NCBI GenBank assembly: GCA_037189585.1
Contig: JBBCJA010000011.1
Coordinates: 372,001-436,000 of the forward strand
Length of the DNA stretch: 64,000 bases
Direction: 5' to 3'
Source of the DNA: JAEXNA01 sp037189585
Lineage (GTDB): Bacteria > Vulcanimicrobiota > Xenobia > Xenobiales > JADMJV01
A program made the position numbers and the translations under genes. The notes beneath the pieces are model-generated. The model saw only the letters and a list, made by a program, of their open reading frames with translations, searched no databases and was not told where the DNA came from. Below are positions 34,670 through 43,400 of this stretch, one piece after another (the first letter of the stretch is position 1; the number at the start of each line of letters is the position of its first letter).

Positions 34670-35987
34670 CAGGAGTCTCCCGAGTGAGTTCAGCCGCCAA
34701 CTGAAGTATCTTCAGGCGGCCGGAGGTCGAGTTGGGGTAATACTCATTCATACCAATGGCCAGGAGTTTGAGCCGGGACCCGAAGATGGCGTCGGCGTAT
34801 CGAGGGATACACCTCTCCGGTTCTTCTCCTCGAGCCAAGAGCTCGCTCAGCTCTCCCAGAGGGCCCAGGTCGAGAGCTCCCATCTCGAGGCCGGAGCTGA
34901 GGGCGTGATGCCCCATTCCGGCGGCGTCTCCTAAAACCACGACGTTCTTGCCCGCGGCGGGATATCGTAAGCACTGCTGCTCAAACTTGAAGGTACCCGC
35001 GAAGGTGGGCTTGGAGGCCGCCTCCACCCCGGGCAGACTCTCCGTCTTGCGACCCAAAAACGTACCTTTTTGCAGCGAGGCGAGAAGGAGCCCTTGAAGC
35101 CTCTCGGCGGGAAGAGCTTCGATCGTGTCTTCCATCAACCGCATGGCTCCCCGCAGGAAGTATTGCTCGGTCTCTTCAGGCTGTTGATGCAAAAGAATCT
35201 CCGGAACCTCCAACACAATCCAAGTACCCTCGTCGGACTCTCCGTGGCCGCTGGCCCACAGGCTCAGTTCGGCGGACGGCATCGAGGGATCGTTGAGCAA
35301 CTCCCGCAGATCGGTGTCGATGCGCCGAGTGCGGGGACCAAAGGGGATGGCCACGTGGGCGCTCATAAAGTACTTGGGATAGGAGAAACGGACGTTCTCC
35401 AGCTGAAGCTGCTGGACCGTCGCGCTCTTCCCGCCCTCGGCGACGACCACCAGCTCCGGCGCTCCCAGCTCCTCGCTCTCCCCGCTCTCAGGCTGCTGGA
35501 GTTGTACTTGGTAGCGCTCGTCTTCCGCCGCTTGTAGGGTGAGGAGATAGCCTCGCTTGAGACGGAGACGACTCGCGGGAGATTCAGCCAGCTCGCGCAG
35601 ATATTCCGAGAAGAGCTCCTCGGCGTTGTTGAGCCGCACGTGCCGTTCCGGTGGAGTGGACAGGCGCGACCAGACGGGGCACGGATCTTCTTCTCGAGGT
35701 GAAACGCGACGATCTCGCGGATAGGCCGGTAGCGACACCCCTCCCCACAACCTGGAGTTCTCGACGATAGGGGTGGCGATGGTCATCAGGCGGCGGTGCA
35801 GTTCGGGACTGAGACGCTCGATGTCGTCGAGGTAGCTCGTTCGCAGGTGCAGGTGAATCGGTCGGGTGAACTGGAGCCTTTTCTCCACCGCCACCACGTG
35901 ATAGCCGCGACCTAAGAGCTCCAACGCGGCGGTGACACCGTTGGGGCCAAGCCCGGAGACGACGGCGCGCGGGGGCTGTCCGCTCAA
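34662..35987 (-). CDS. FAD-dependent oxidoreductase (monooxygenase-like)
   Basis: A 441-residue flavoprotein. The start is a TTG at 35987 whose last two bases are shared with the stop of the preceding gene (TTGA), the same coupling used elsewhere in this window; the frame is open further upstream but that part overlaps a real gene. The FAD-binding beta-alpha-beta motif GLGPNGVTAALELL is at residues 12-25, followed by the ribose-binding Glu in VAVEK. Near the C-terminus is VVLGDAAGMGHH, the second flavin motif of aromatic-hydroxylase-type enzymes. The substrate is unknown. Between an aldo-keto-reductase-like gene and the HAD/ligase gene. Confidence 0.8.
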   Translation of the reverse strand: MSGQPPRAVVSGLGPNGVTAALELLGRGYHVVAVEKRLQFTRPIHLHLRTSYLDDIERLSPELHRRLMTIATPIVENSRLWGGVSLPAYPRDRRVSPREEDPCPVWSRLSTPPERHVRLNNAEELFSEYLRELAESPASRLRLKRGYLLTLQAAEDERYQVQLQQPESGESEELGAPELVVVAEGGKSATVQQLQLENVRFSYPKYFMSAHVAIPFGPRTRRIDTDLRELLNDPSMPSAELSLWASGHGESDEGTWIVLEVPEILLHQQPEETEQYFLRGAMRLMEDTIEALPAERLQGLLLASLQKGTFLGRKTESLPGVEAASKPTFAGTFKFEQQCLRYPAAGKNVVVLGDAAGMGHHALSSGLEMGALDLGPLGELSELLARGEEPERCIPRYADAIFGSRLKLLAIGMNEYYPNSTSGRLKILQLAAELTRETPDA

Positions 35988-36904
35988 TTGTCGGTGAACC
36001 GTCTTATAATCTCGCTGGGAACCTTCTGGTTGGCGGCTTTGATGCTCGAGGCGAGCGAGGCGGGGCGAGAAGCTCCGGTCAGGACGACCAGGTTGGAGGC
36101 GGCCTGCAGGAGCACGGCGATGGAGAGCTCTTGGGGGGTCATCGATAGCTCTCGGGCGGCCTGGATCAGATCCGCGCCGGGTACCCATGGACTGTGGTCG
36201 TCGGACTGAAAAACACCCCAGGCCACAAAGGGGATGCCGAGCTCTCGGCAGATCTCCAGGACCTCGCGCGCCTCTGGTCGAGCCAGAGAGGCGACGGTGA
36301 ATTTGTTCTGCACCACCGCGATCGGCGCGAGCTCCATGAGCTGTCTTAGCTCGGCGGCCGTCACGTTGGCTACTCCCAGATGAGAGAGCTCTCCACGTTC
36401 ATAAGACTCCAGAAGCGGACGAAAAGAGTCGGCCACGTTCGGAGGACGGTTACGAACGGTCACATCTTGTGTACTGTCGGCGGTCAGATAGCAAAGAGGG
36501 ATAGGCGAGCCTAGAACTTCCAGGCTCAGCTCGAGTTCGCGACGTAAGAAGTCGGGGGAGAGGTTGAGGAGCCAGCCGCCGCTATCGTCGCGCTCGTACC
36601 CGACCTTGGTGGCCCATAAAAGCTCGTCGGGATAAGGCTCCATCCACTCTCGAAACCAACGCTCTCCGGCCCCCGGGCGAGCTCCGTATCCTCGCGCGAA
36701 GTCGATGTAGTTGATGCCGCACCGCTCGAACGCGGCCCTCATCAGAGCGCGGTTGGCCTCCGGGTCGACCGGGTCGGAGTAACACTCCGCCTTCTCGGTA
36801 CCGCTGGCCAAAAGTCGCATGGCGCCCAGAGCCAGGCGCGCGACGCGGAACGCGCCGAGCTCGACCTCACCGGTGTTCTCGAGTTTGGGCAGAGTCTCCA
36901 GCAT
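35984..36904 (-). CDS. Aldo-keto reductase-like protein lacking catalytic His
   Basis: A 306-residue TIM-barrel protein of the aldo-keto reductase family. Of the catalytic tetrad, Asp68 and Tyr73 (YIDFARGYG) and Lys100 (ATKVG) are present, but the fourth position, normally His in a pattern like LyylHrxD, is Thr141 (CYLTADSTQD). The NADPH-binding LGVSN is LGVAN. It may have weak or altered activity, or a non-catalytic role. It begins one base after the ABC transporter stop and ends overlapping the FAD gene start. Confidence 0.85.
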   Translation of the reverse strand: MLETLPKLENTGEVELGAFRVARLALGAMRLLASGTEKAECYSDPVDPEANRALMRAAFERCGINYIDFARGYGARPGAGERWFREWMEPYPDELLWATKVGYERDDSGGWLLNLSPDFLRRELELSLEVLGSPIPLCYLTADSTQDVTVRNRPPNVADSFRPLLESYERGELSHLGVANVTAAELRQLMELAPIAVVQNKFTVASLARPEAREVLEICRELGIPFVAWGVFQSDDHSPWVPGADLIQAARELSMTPQELSIAVLLQAASNLVVLTGASRPASLASSIKAANQKVPSEIIRRFTDN

Positions 36905-38698
36905 TTACCGGGGTTCGTTCGGCTCGAAAGCCCCTCCTTCAGCGCCCTCTGCTCGCTTGAGGTACTCTTGAACGGAGCCGCTGTGAGCCAGTCGTCCTTC
37001 CTCAAAAACGACGACCTCGTCAAAGAGGGGGAGGAGGTGAAACTTGTGCAGGGCGGAGAGGATACACTTGTCCGAGAAGCGTTCAAGCAGTTTCTGATAG
37101 ATGAGGCGCTCATTCGTCGCATCCACGCTGCTGGTCGGCTCGTCGAGCAGCAGGAGATCGGAGTGGATCTCGGCCTCGAAGAAGATGCCGCGCGCGAGCG
37201 CCAGTCGTTGGCGTTCGCCTCCGCTGAGGTTGACCCCCTTCTCGGCGATGTTCGTCTCTAAACCCTCGGGAAGCCTTTGCAACACCTTGCCCAGGTGCGC
37301 GAGCTCCAGGGCCTCGACGACCCGTTCATCGGGACACGGGATGCCGACGGTTACGTTAAAGCGAATGGTGTCTCCGAAGATCTCCGGGTGCTGGGGAATC
37401 AACGTGGTGTGATGGTTGACGTGGTGCAGGCCGTGAGGAAGCTTCTCCCCGTCGACCTTCACCTCGGGCTGTCGAGCCGGCTGGTGAAGTCCGCGCAGCA
37501 GGGAAAGAAAGGTGGATTTACCGCTGCCGCTTTCCCCGACCACCGCGTAGCTTCGCCCTCGCCGCAGCGTTAAGCTCTCGAGATCGACGATAGCACGGTG
37601 GGGGGTTTCGTCATCGCCCGAAGAGGGCTCGAAGGAGAACTGAAGATTCTCGATCTCGAGCTCTTTCCAGTCGCTGGGCAGGCCGGCCGTGGCGCTCTCT
37701 CCGATCAGGCGGTCGAAGTCGTCCTCGATGTAGGCCACGCCGCGAACTCGGGTGCTTTGTGAAACCACGCGCCCATACTTCCAGGTGAAGGTCAAAAACA
37801 CTTCGCCCAGCATCTTCAGGTACTCCGAGACGGCATAGACTTTGCCGACCTCGGCTCCCTGGGGGACCGAGAGGATCAGGTAGAGGAGAAAGCCCGCCTG
37901 GGCCACGTCGATCAGGCGTGAGGTGGCGAACCACTTGAGCTCGTTGACCACGTTGTTGCCGTGATAGAGGCGGTAGTTGGTCATGGTGCGCTGGCTGATC
38001 TCGCTGACCACGCGATTCCCCAGACGCAGGCTGAGCACGGTGGAGATGTTGGTCAAGTAGTCCTGAATGGCGGCGGCCACCCGCGTGTAGGCCAAATTTA
38101 GCTGTTCATACTTGGGGACCAGATAGCGGTCAAAGGCCATGATGACCAATCCGACCAGGACAGCGATGCCCAACATTCCGAGTCCGATTCCGGGCGAGAA
38201 CCAGGCCAGCATGGCGATGGCGCCCAAAAAGCGAGTGACCATCTGCAGAAGCTCGAATCCCCCCTCGCAGAACTCTCCCAACGCGGTGACGGCTCGGGCG
38301 ATCCCGTCGATGATGCTGCCCGAATGGTGATTCTTGTGCCAACTCATGGGCAGGCGAGTGACCCGCTTCATCAGCCATTCTTGGAAGGCGTGCTTGATCT
38401 GAAAGGCGATGCCCACCTCCAGAGCGCGACTGGGTCCGTGCAGAAACCAGAACAAGAATCCCAGCGCCACGTGGGTGGAGAGCAGGCGTTGTGTCTCGTG
38501 GGCCAGCGCCGTGCCGGAGAGAACCTGCAGATTGTCCATCAATCTGGCCATCACCAGCGGCAGCGCCAGTTGGACACCAATGGCCAGAATCGACAGGGTC
38601 AGGTAGATGACTACGGTGAGGCGCCGCCCCTTGGAGTGCCGCCACATCACGGAGGCGAGATGACCGAACACATTCAGCTTAAGCAAGGCACCTCCCAA
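36905..38698 (-). CDS. ABC exporter, fused membrane and ATPase domains
   Basis: A half-transporter of 597 residues in type IV exporter layout. Membrane segments span about residues 20-330, with six passes. The ATPase domain follows: Walker A GESGSGKST (about 388-396), signature LSGGERQRLALARG, Walker B LLLLDEPTSSVD and the His loop SALHKFH. All residues needed for ATP hydrolysis are present. It would work as a dimer and probably exports the product of the downstream genes, since it is the first gene of the unit and is directly joined to the aldo-keto-reductase-like gene. Substrate unknown. Confidence 0.9.
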   Translation of the reverse strand: MGGALLKLNVFGHLASVMWRHSKGRRLTVVIYLTLSILAIGVQLALPLVMARLMDNLQVLSGTALAHETQRLLSTHVALGFLFWFLHGPSRALEVGIAFQIKHAFQEWLMKRVTRLPMSWHKNHHSGSIIDGIARAVTALGEFCEGGFELLQMVTRFLGAIAMLAWFSPGIGLGMLGIAVLVGLVIMAFDRYLVPKYEQLNLAYTRVAAAIQDYLTNISTVLSLRLGNRVVSEISQRTMTNYRLYHGNNVVNELKWFATSRLIDVAQAGFLLYLILSVPQGAEVGKVYAVSEYLKMLGEVFLTFTWKYGRVVSQSTRVRGVAYIEDDFDRLIGESATAGLPSDWKELEIENLQFSFEPSSGDDETPHRAIVDLESLTLRRGRSYAVVGESGSGKSTFLSLLRGLHQPARQPEVKVDGEKLPHGLHHVNHHTTLIPQHPEIFGDTIRFNVTVGIPCPDERVVEALELAHLGKVLQRLPEGLETNIAEKGVNLSGGERQRLALARGIFFEAEIHSDLLLLDEPTSSVDATNERLIYQKLLERFSDKCILSALHKFHLLPLFDEVVVFEEGRLAHSGSVQEYLKRAEGAEGGAFEPNEPR

Positions 38699-38817
38699 CG
38701 GTCGCGAAAAGCTCGCTCGACCGAGCCTCGAGCTTCGCTAAGCCCTCATCTCGAACCTGGGGAAGCGCTAGGCACCCAGACAGGCGTTAGCGTCCAGTTC
38801 AAGAAACTACCCGGTGT

Positions 38818-39432
38818 ATGAGCCTAGCCTACGCATCATCTCTACTCGCTCTTCACAACACTCCTTGCGGAAGTTGGGAGAGCCCGCGGTTGCTTGATCA
38901 TAATCACAACGGCATCACAAGGAATCAATTGGCGAAGATGACGGGGGAATGGAACAGAATTTTGCCCTCCCAGCGCCATCAGATCGCCTGAGTTTTCGTT
39001 CGGAGCATCCCGAGGATTCGCCCTGGCCGCTGAGCTTCTGGTTGGCGTGGACAACCACATAAGCACCAGCTTCCGTTGTGCCATGTACTGTCCGCGGCTT
39101 GGGCCTGAGGTCGAGGAACACTTCGCCATGGTGAGCGAGTACGCGGGTCTGGATTGGGACACCGAGTCTGGGAAAGTCGATGACGCCTTTCTAGCCGAGT
39201 TGCCCGAGCCGCTGTTTCAGTACCTTGTCGAGGAGCTGGCCGACGGCTGGTGGTGGCGGGGAGGGTGGTCGAAGACTCGGCAAGGGGCCGCGGTAAGTCT
39301 CGGAGGAATCGTCGGTTTGCAATTCGCCATGCTGGCATGTGACTCCGAGCGTGTGGCGAAGCTTCTCAGAACTGAGGAGAAATGAAAAGGCTATGCCATC
39401 GTCTTGGACTTCCTCCAAGGGCGAGCCCAAGC
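38818..39432 (+). pseudogene. Decayed duplicate of the 5' end of the SNF2 gene
   Basis: From the ATG at 38818 the DNA matches the start of the SNF2 gene at 49062 along about 600 bases, and the match extends about 30 bases upstream of both ATGs. It carries stops and at least one frameshift (first broken near 38988), so the N-terminal about 200 codons are not readable here, although the later part (MYCPRL, LAELPEP, GWWWRGG) is clear. Homology ends close to 39432 in the minus-strand gene next to it. Confidence 0.85.
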
Positions 39433-39623
39433 GGCCTCCGGCAAGTGCTTCCCGTGGCACTCTTTTCGTAGTCAAGATCTTGGAGGCAGCAGCCTTCGCC
39501 GCAGGCCAGATGTGGCCCGAAGTCATGATCGCGAAGAGCTTGATCCAGCCGGTCGCGGGGCGCATTAGCCTCCAGCCTCAGCCAGTCGGCGTTCCGCTCT
39601 GCCTCCATCTTTAGGTCATCCAT
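39432..39623 (-). pseudogene. Truncated small protein with Cys cluster
   Basis: Minus-strand gene starting at ATG 39623, overlapping the PIG-L stop by eight bases. About 62 real-looking codons include EANAPRDRLDQALRD and HLACGEGCC, a CxxxCC cluster that could bind metal. It then runs into the antisense of the duplicated SNF2 segment and ends at 39366 out of its natural context, so it was probably truncated when that segment arrived. Family unknown. Confidence 0.4.
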
Positions 39624-40391
39624 AAATCCGCGTTGTCGCCATGGCCAGCTCGAGAAATTCAGGCGGCAAGCCCTGGCTTCCCTTGGTGGTTGGCGGGTCG
39701 AGTTGAGAGCGGTACTGCGCCAGAGCGGTTTGCTTTAAAGGTAGGGTGGCATCAATTCGCACATAGCGGAGATTCCAAAGCTCAAGCCATCCCAAACCCG
39801 ACCTCCAGGGTCTCTCCAAGGCCCATATCGGATACTGAAGAACCAGAGGCCTCCGACCCGAACGCCCTAGCGCTCTCATAATCAGGCGATAGGTTGCGCG
39901 ATGATCGTCGTGCTGGTCGCCTCGAAAAGGAAGGTAAACCTCCGCCGGATCTAAAGCGACCAAAAGCTCCTCCAGGGTCAGGAGCAGCTCATCTTCTCCT
40001 CGCCGGAGGCAAAGTCGAGAACGCCCATCTGGAGCCCCTCAGAAAAGGTCAGAGAAGAGGCCGGAAGGCCAAGAACGCGCAGGGCCGCGAGAGACTCGTT
40101 TGTTCGAACTTCAGCCAGCTGATCCGGGGTCAGGCACGAGTCTTCCGAGCAGCCTCGCGACCCATCGGTGAGGAAGGCAACGTGAACCACGGCGCCTTGC
40201 TGTCGTTTCATAGCGATGAGACCGCCACAGCCGAGCGTCTCGTCGTCTTGATGAGGAGAGAAAACCAAAACCCTGCGAGGAGTCACCTTCATCGGTCGAG
40301 CGAAGACGTACCTGAGTTGGACCAGGCAAAACCGTCGTACCAGATTCCAGAACACCTGATGGATCCGAGAAAAAAGTTGCCGTGAAGCCAT
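39616..40391 (-). pseudogene. PIG-L family deacetylase, frameshifted
   Basis: The first frame from ATG 40391 has VFSPHQDDETLGCGG, the zinc-binding HxDD signature of PIG-L/LmbE N-acetylglucosaminyl deacetylases. Near 40000 the frame shifts (one reads ASGEEKMSCS-stop; the other continues EDELLLTLEELLVALDPAEV) and goes on with GDQHDDHRATYR, the distal zinc His. One single-base change would rejoin the two parts to about 258 residues, normal length for the family. Either a recent inactivation or an assembly indel. Such enzymes act on sugar amides in mycothiol-like or glycolipid pathways. Confidence 0.8.
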
Positions 40392-40408
40392 CTTGCCGAT
40401 CTAGGGGG

Positions 40409-43400
40409 TTATCTCGGTTTGGCGGAAACCGCCAGAGCCGCTTCCGCGACGGGCCCCCCTGCTAAAGGTCCCACCAGAGCACGCGCGGTCTCGCTTGCCG
40501 CGTGAAGGGCCTGCTCACCCATGGCGCTAGTCTTGGGCCCGAAGCCGTAGGCGGCGTTGAAGACCGACAAAGAAAGCCCCGCCTTGTGATTGGCGACCAT
40601 GTTCTTGACCGCTCCGTCGATAGGGTCTCCGATCTTCTCGGCCAGCGCTATCTGACGATTTAAGCCCAACACCCAATGGACACTGGAAATAGGCACCTTC
40701 GCGCCGTTGCGGGAGAGCAGTGACAGCAGGTGGATAAAGCAGTCCATGCGGTCTTCCCGCGCCAGGATGGGTTTTAGCATCTCGGACGTGATCACGGACT
40801 TGCCGTCGAAGTAGCGATTGTTCATGCGACGCGCCGCGAGCCAGGCCCAGTCGGCTTTGCCGATCACCGTCAGCAGGTCCAGCCCGCCCACCCGGTCTTC
40901 GTTGGAGATGGGCACCGCCTGACCAAAGTCCAGAATGGTCACCATCTTAGTTTCTTTGTCGATCAGCACCTGACCATCGTGGAAGTCGGGGTTGGCGAAG
41001 AGCGGCCGGGGCTTGGAGTTGCCACTGGAATCGACCCCTCTCAAAACTCCGAATTCCGCGGCTCCCATGGCGTCCATGGCTTCCTTGTAAAGCTCTTTGC
41101 TCTCATTGTAGATCTTGCGCGCCGTCTTGCCCTTAGCCTCTTCCATGAAGAGCCCCAAGTGCTCCACCTTGAAAGCATCGATGCTGCGAACGTGCCATCC
41201 GTTGCTCTCGTGACGATAGGTCTGATAGGCCTGCTTTTGCACGGCCATCGCCTGCTCTTTCTGAAACTCCAGAGCCACCGACTCTCGAATGATGCCGAGC
41301 AGACCCAGGATATAGCCATACTTCTCCCGGTCTTCCGGGGTCTCGGTCATGTATCCGATGAGCTTGTCGAAACGGCCGAAATCGTATCTGGTGGACTCTT
41401 CGATATCCTGGCGACCCAAAGAGACCACCTCGCGCTGGCCTGTCTCCTGATTGGTATAACGGATAGCCACGTTCACCGAGCCGCTGCCCAACACTCGGTC
41501 GATCTTCAGGTCCTGGGGCCATTCGTCTCCGAAGCGGTTTTGCACCAGCTTGAGCACCTGATAGTAGTTCAGAGGCATGGAAGCGTCTTGAGCGCTCTCG
41601 AAGGCATCTTTGAAGTCCTTGAACTCGCTGGTAAAAGCGAGATACTGCTTCATCTTGATGCCGGGCACACCGTAGGCGTCGAACAAACGGGTGAGGATGG
41701 TCGCTTCGTCGAGCTTGCCCTTCTTCTTGTCGTCGTCGCCCTCTTTAGGCTCCGGCGGCTTCTGACCCAGGATGTAGGCGACGGCCAGAGTGTCCGCGTC
41801 TCCGTGGGAATACAGCACGCCGCGGGCGATCTTGTCGCCCAGCTCGCGATTCTCGGGAGACAGATCCTTGAGAAAATGACCGATGACCGCCTCTCGGCCC
41901 TCATCTGACCTCAACAGTCCCGAAGGCCCGGCCAGGAAGCTGTTGGCCACCAGAACACGGCTGTTCGAGTCGGCCTCGAGAAGTTCCAGGCGAGTGGTTT
42001 GGATGGCTTCCTGAAGGGGAGCGTAGTCTTGATCCTCGGAAGCCGATTCCAGGTAGGCCGGCATCTCGTCGCGCCGACCCATCAGGTATTCGATAGTGGC
42101 GATCTGCTCGGCGGGAGATTTTTCCCGGGCGACGGCGACCAACCCGGACAGAGCCGCGGCGTTTCGGCGATAGACATCCGTGGTGTCGGTCACTCCCCGC
42201 GTGACTTTGGGGAACACCGTGTCCACCGTGCTTGGCTGGAGCTTGGCCTTCTCGGCAACTTTGTCGCGAAACTCCGCGTAGGCCAGGGGATACTCTTCGA
42301 TCAAGGCGTAGCGGTCCTCGATCCAATTGACGGAAACGGCCAGGTCACGAGGGTCGGTGGTCGGCGCGCACTGCTGTCCTAGAAGTTTGAGCAGCAGGTC
42401 GGAGCTCTGCTCCGCGCTCAAAAGGTCGAGGGCCTGGGGCTTGCCGAGCCAGTCCCGGAGGGGATCGGCGTCTAGCTGGTCGAGGCGGGCGAAGAGATTG
42501 TCGCCCAACTTTTTGCGCGTGTCGTCGCGGGCCTGCAGGGAGCTTTCCGAGAACTCGTAGGACCGGTCGAAGAGGTCGTACCAGGTGTCGAGGGAGTCGA
42601 TCTTCTCCTGCACGGCCACCAGACCGTCCATCAGGAAGGCTCCCGCGTCCGTCCCCACGGTCTCCTCGTCCTCGGAGTTGTACAGGGAGGTGGTGACCTT
42701 GTAACGCTCCAGCGCCGCCTCCGCGCCTTCGAGGATTTTCTCAAAAGTTGCGACCGGTATGTCCTTGACCAGACCCTGGCTGACCTCGGCGTTGTGTCCC
42801 AAAAGAGCCATTCTGCTGAGCACATCCCGGCTCTCGATGGTGGAGAGCGGCATGACGACCTCTCTCAAACGCAACTGTCCGTCGAAGTATCGCGAGCGAG
42901 CCTTCTCGTAGTCGACCTGATGCTTGTAGTCCTTACGTTTAGGAATGAACTCCTCGGCCTTCACCCTCTCGTTGAGAACCTTCAGAGTCGACGTTTCCGT
43001 GTCGGGAAGCTCTTCGGACTTCAGCTGATAGGCGTAGATCAAAGCGTCTCTCATACCGGCGGCGTTCTGGCTTCGGTCGGGATTTTTCAGCTGGTCGGCC
43101 ACAGCTTCGATGCCCGACTGGGCCAGGGTGCGAGCGGCTTCTCCCAGCCAGGTCGTCCGCTCGCCGCTGGAGCGCACTCGACGCGAAGGCAGCATGTGGC
43201 GAACCAGATGAGTGATCCCCTCTTTAGTCTGACCCGAGGTCTTCATTCCCTCGACAAAGCGCCGCTCGATGCCTTCGGGATACAGTCTCGACTCTCTGTC
43301 GTTGTCGGCGAAGTTGGGCTGATGAGTGGAGATGTTGGCGATGTCGATCAGCTGCCGCTTCAACGTCTCTTCGAATTCCGGGGTGAACGGTTTCCAGGCT

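Noticed and set aside
35988..36188. N-terminal extension of the FAD protein upstream of 35987
   Set aside because: It overlaps the end of the aldo-keto-reductase-like gene in another frame, and the TTGA overlap gives a better start.
40979..41908. 309-codon plus-strand frame within the kinase region
   Set aside because: It is antisense to the kinase motifs and has no domain of its own.
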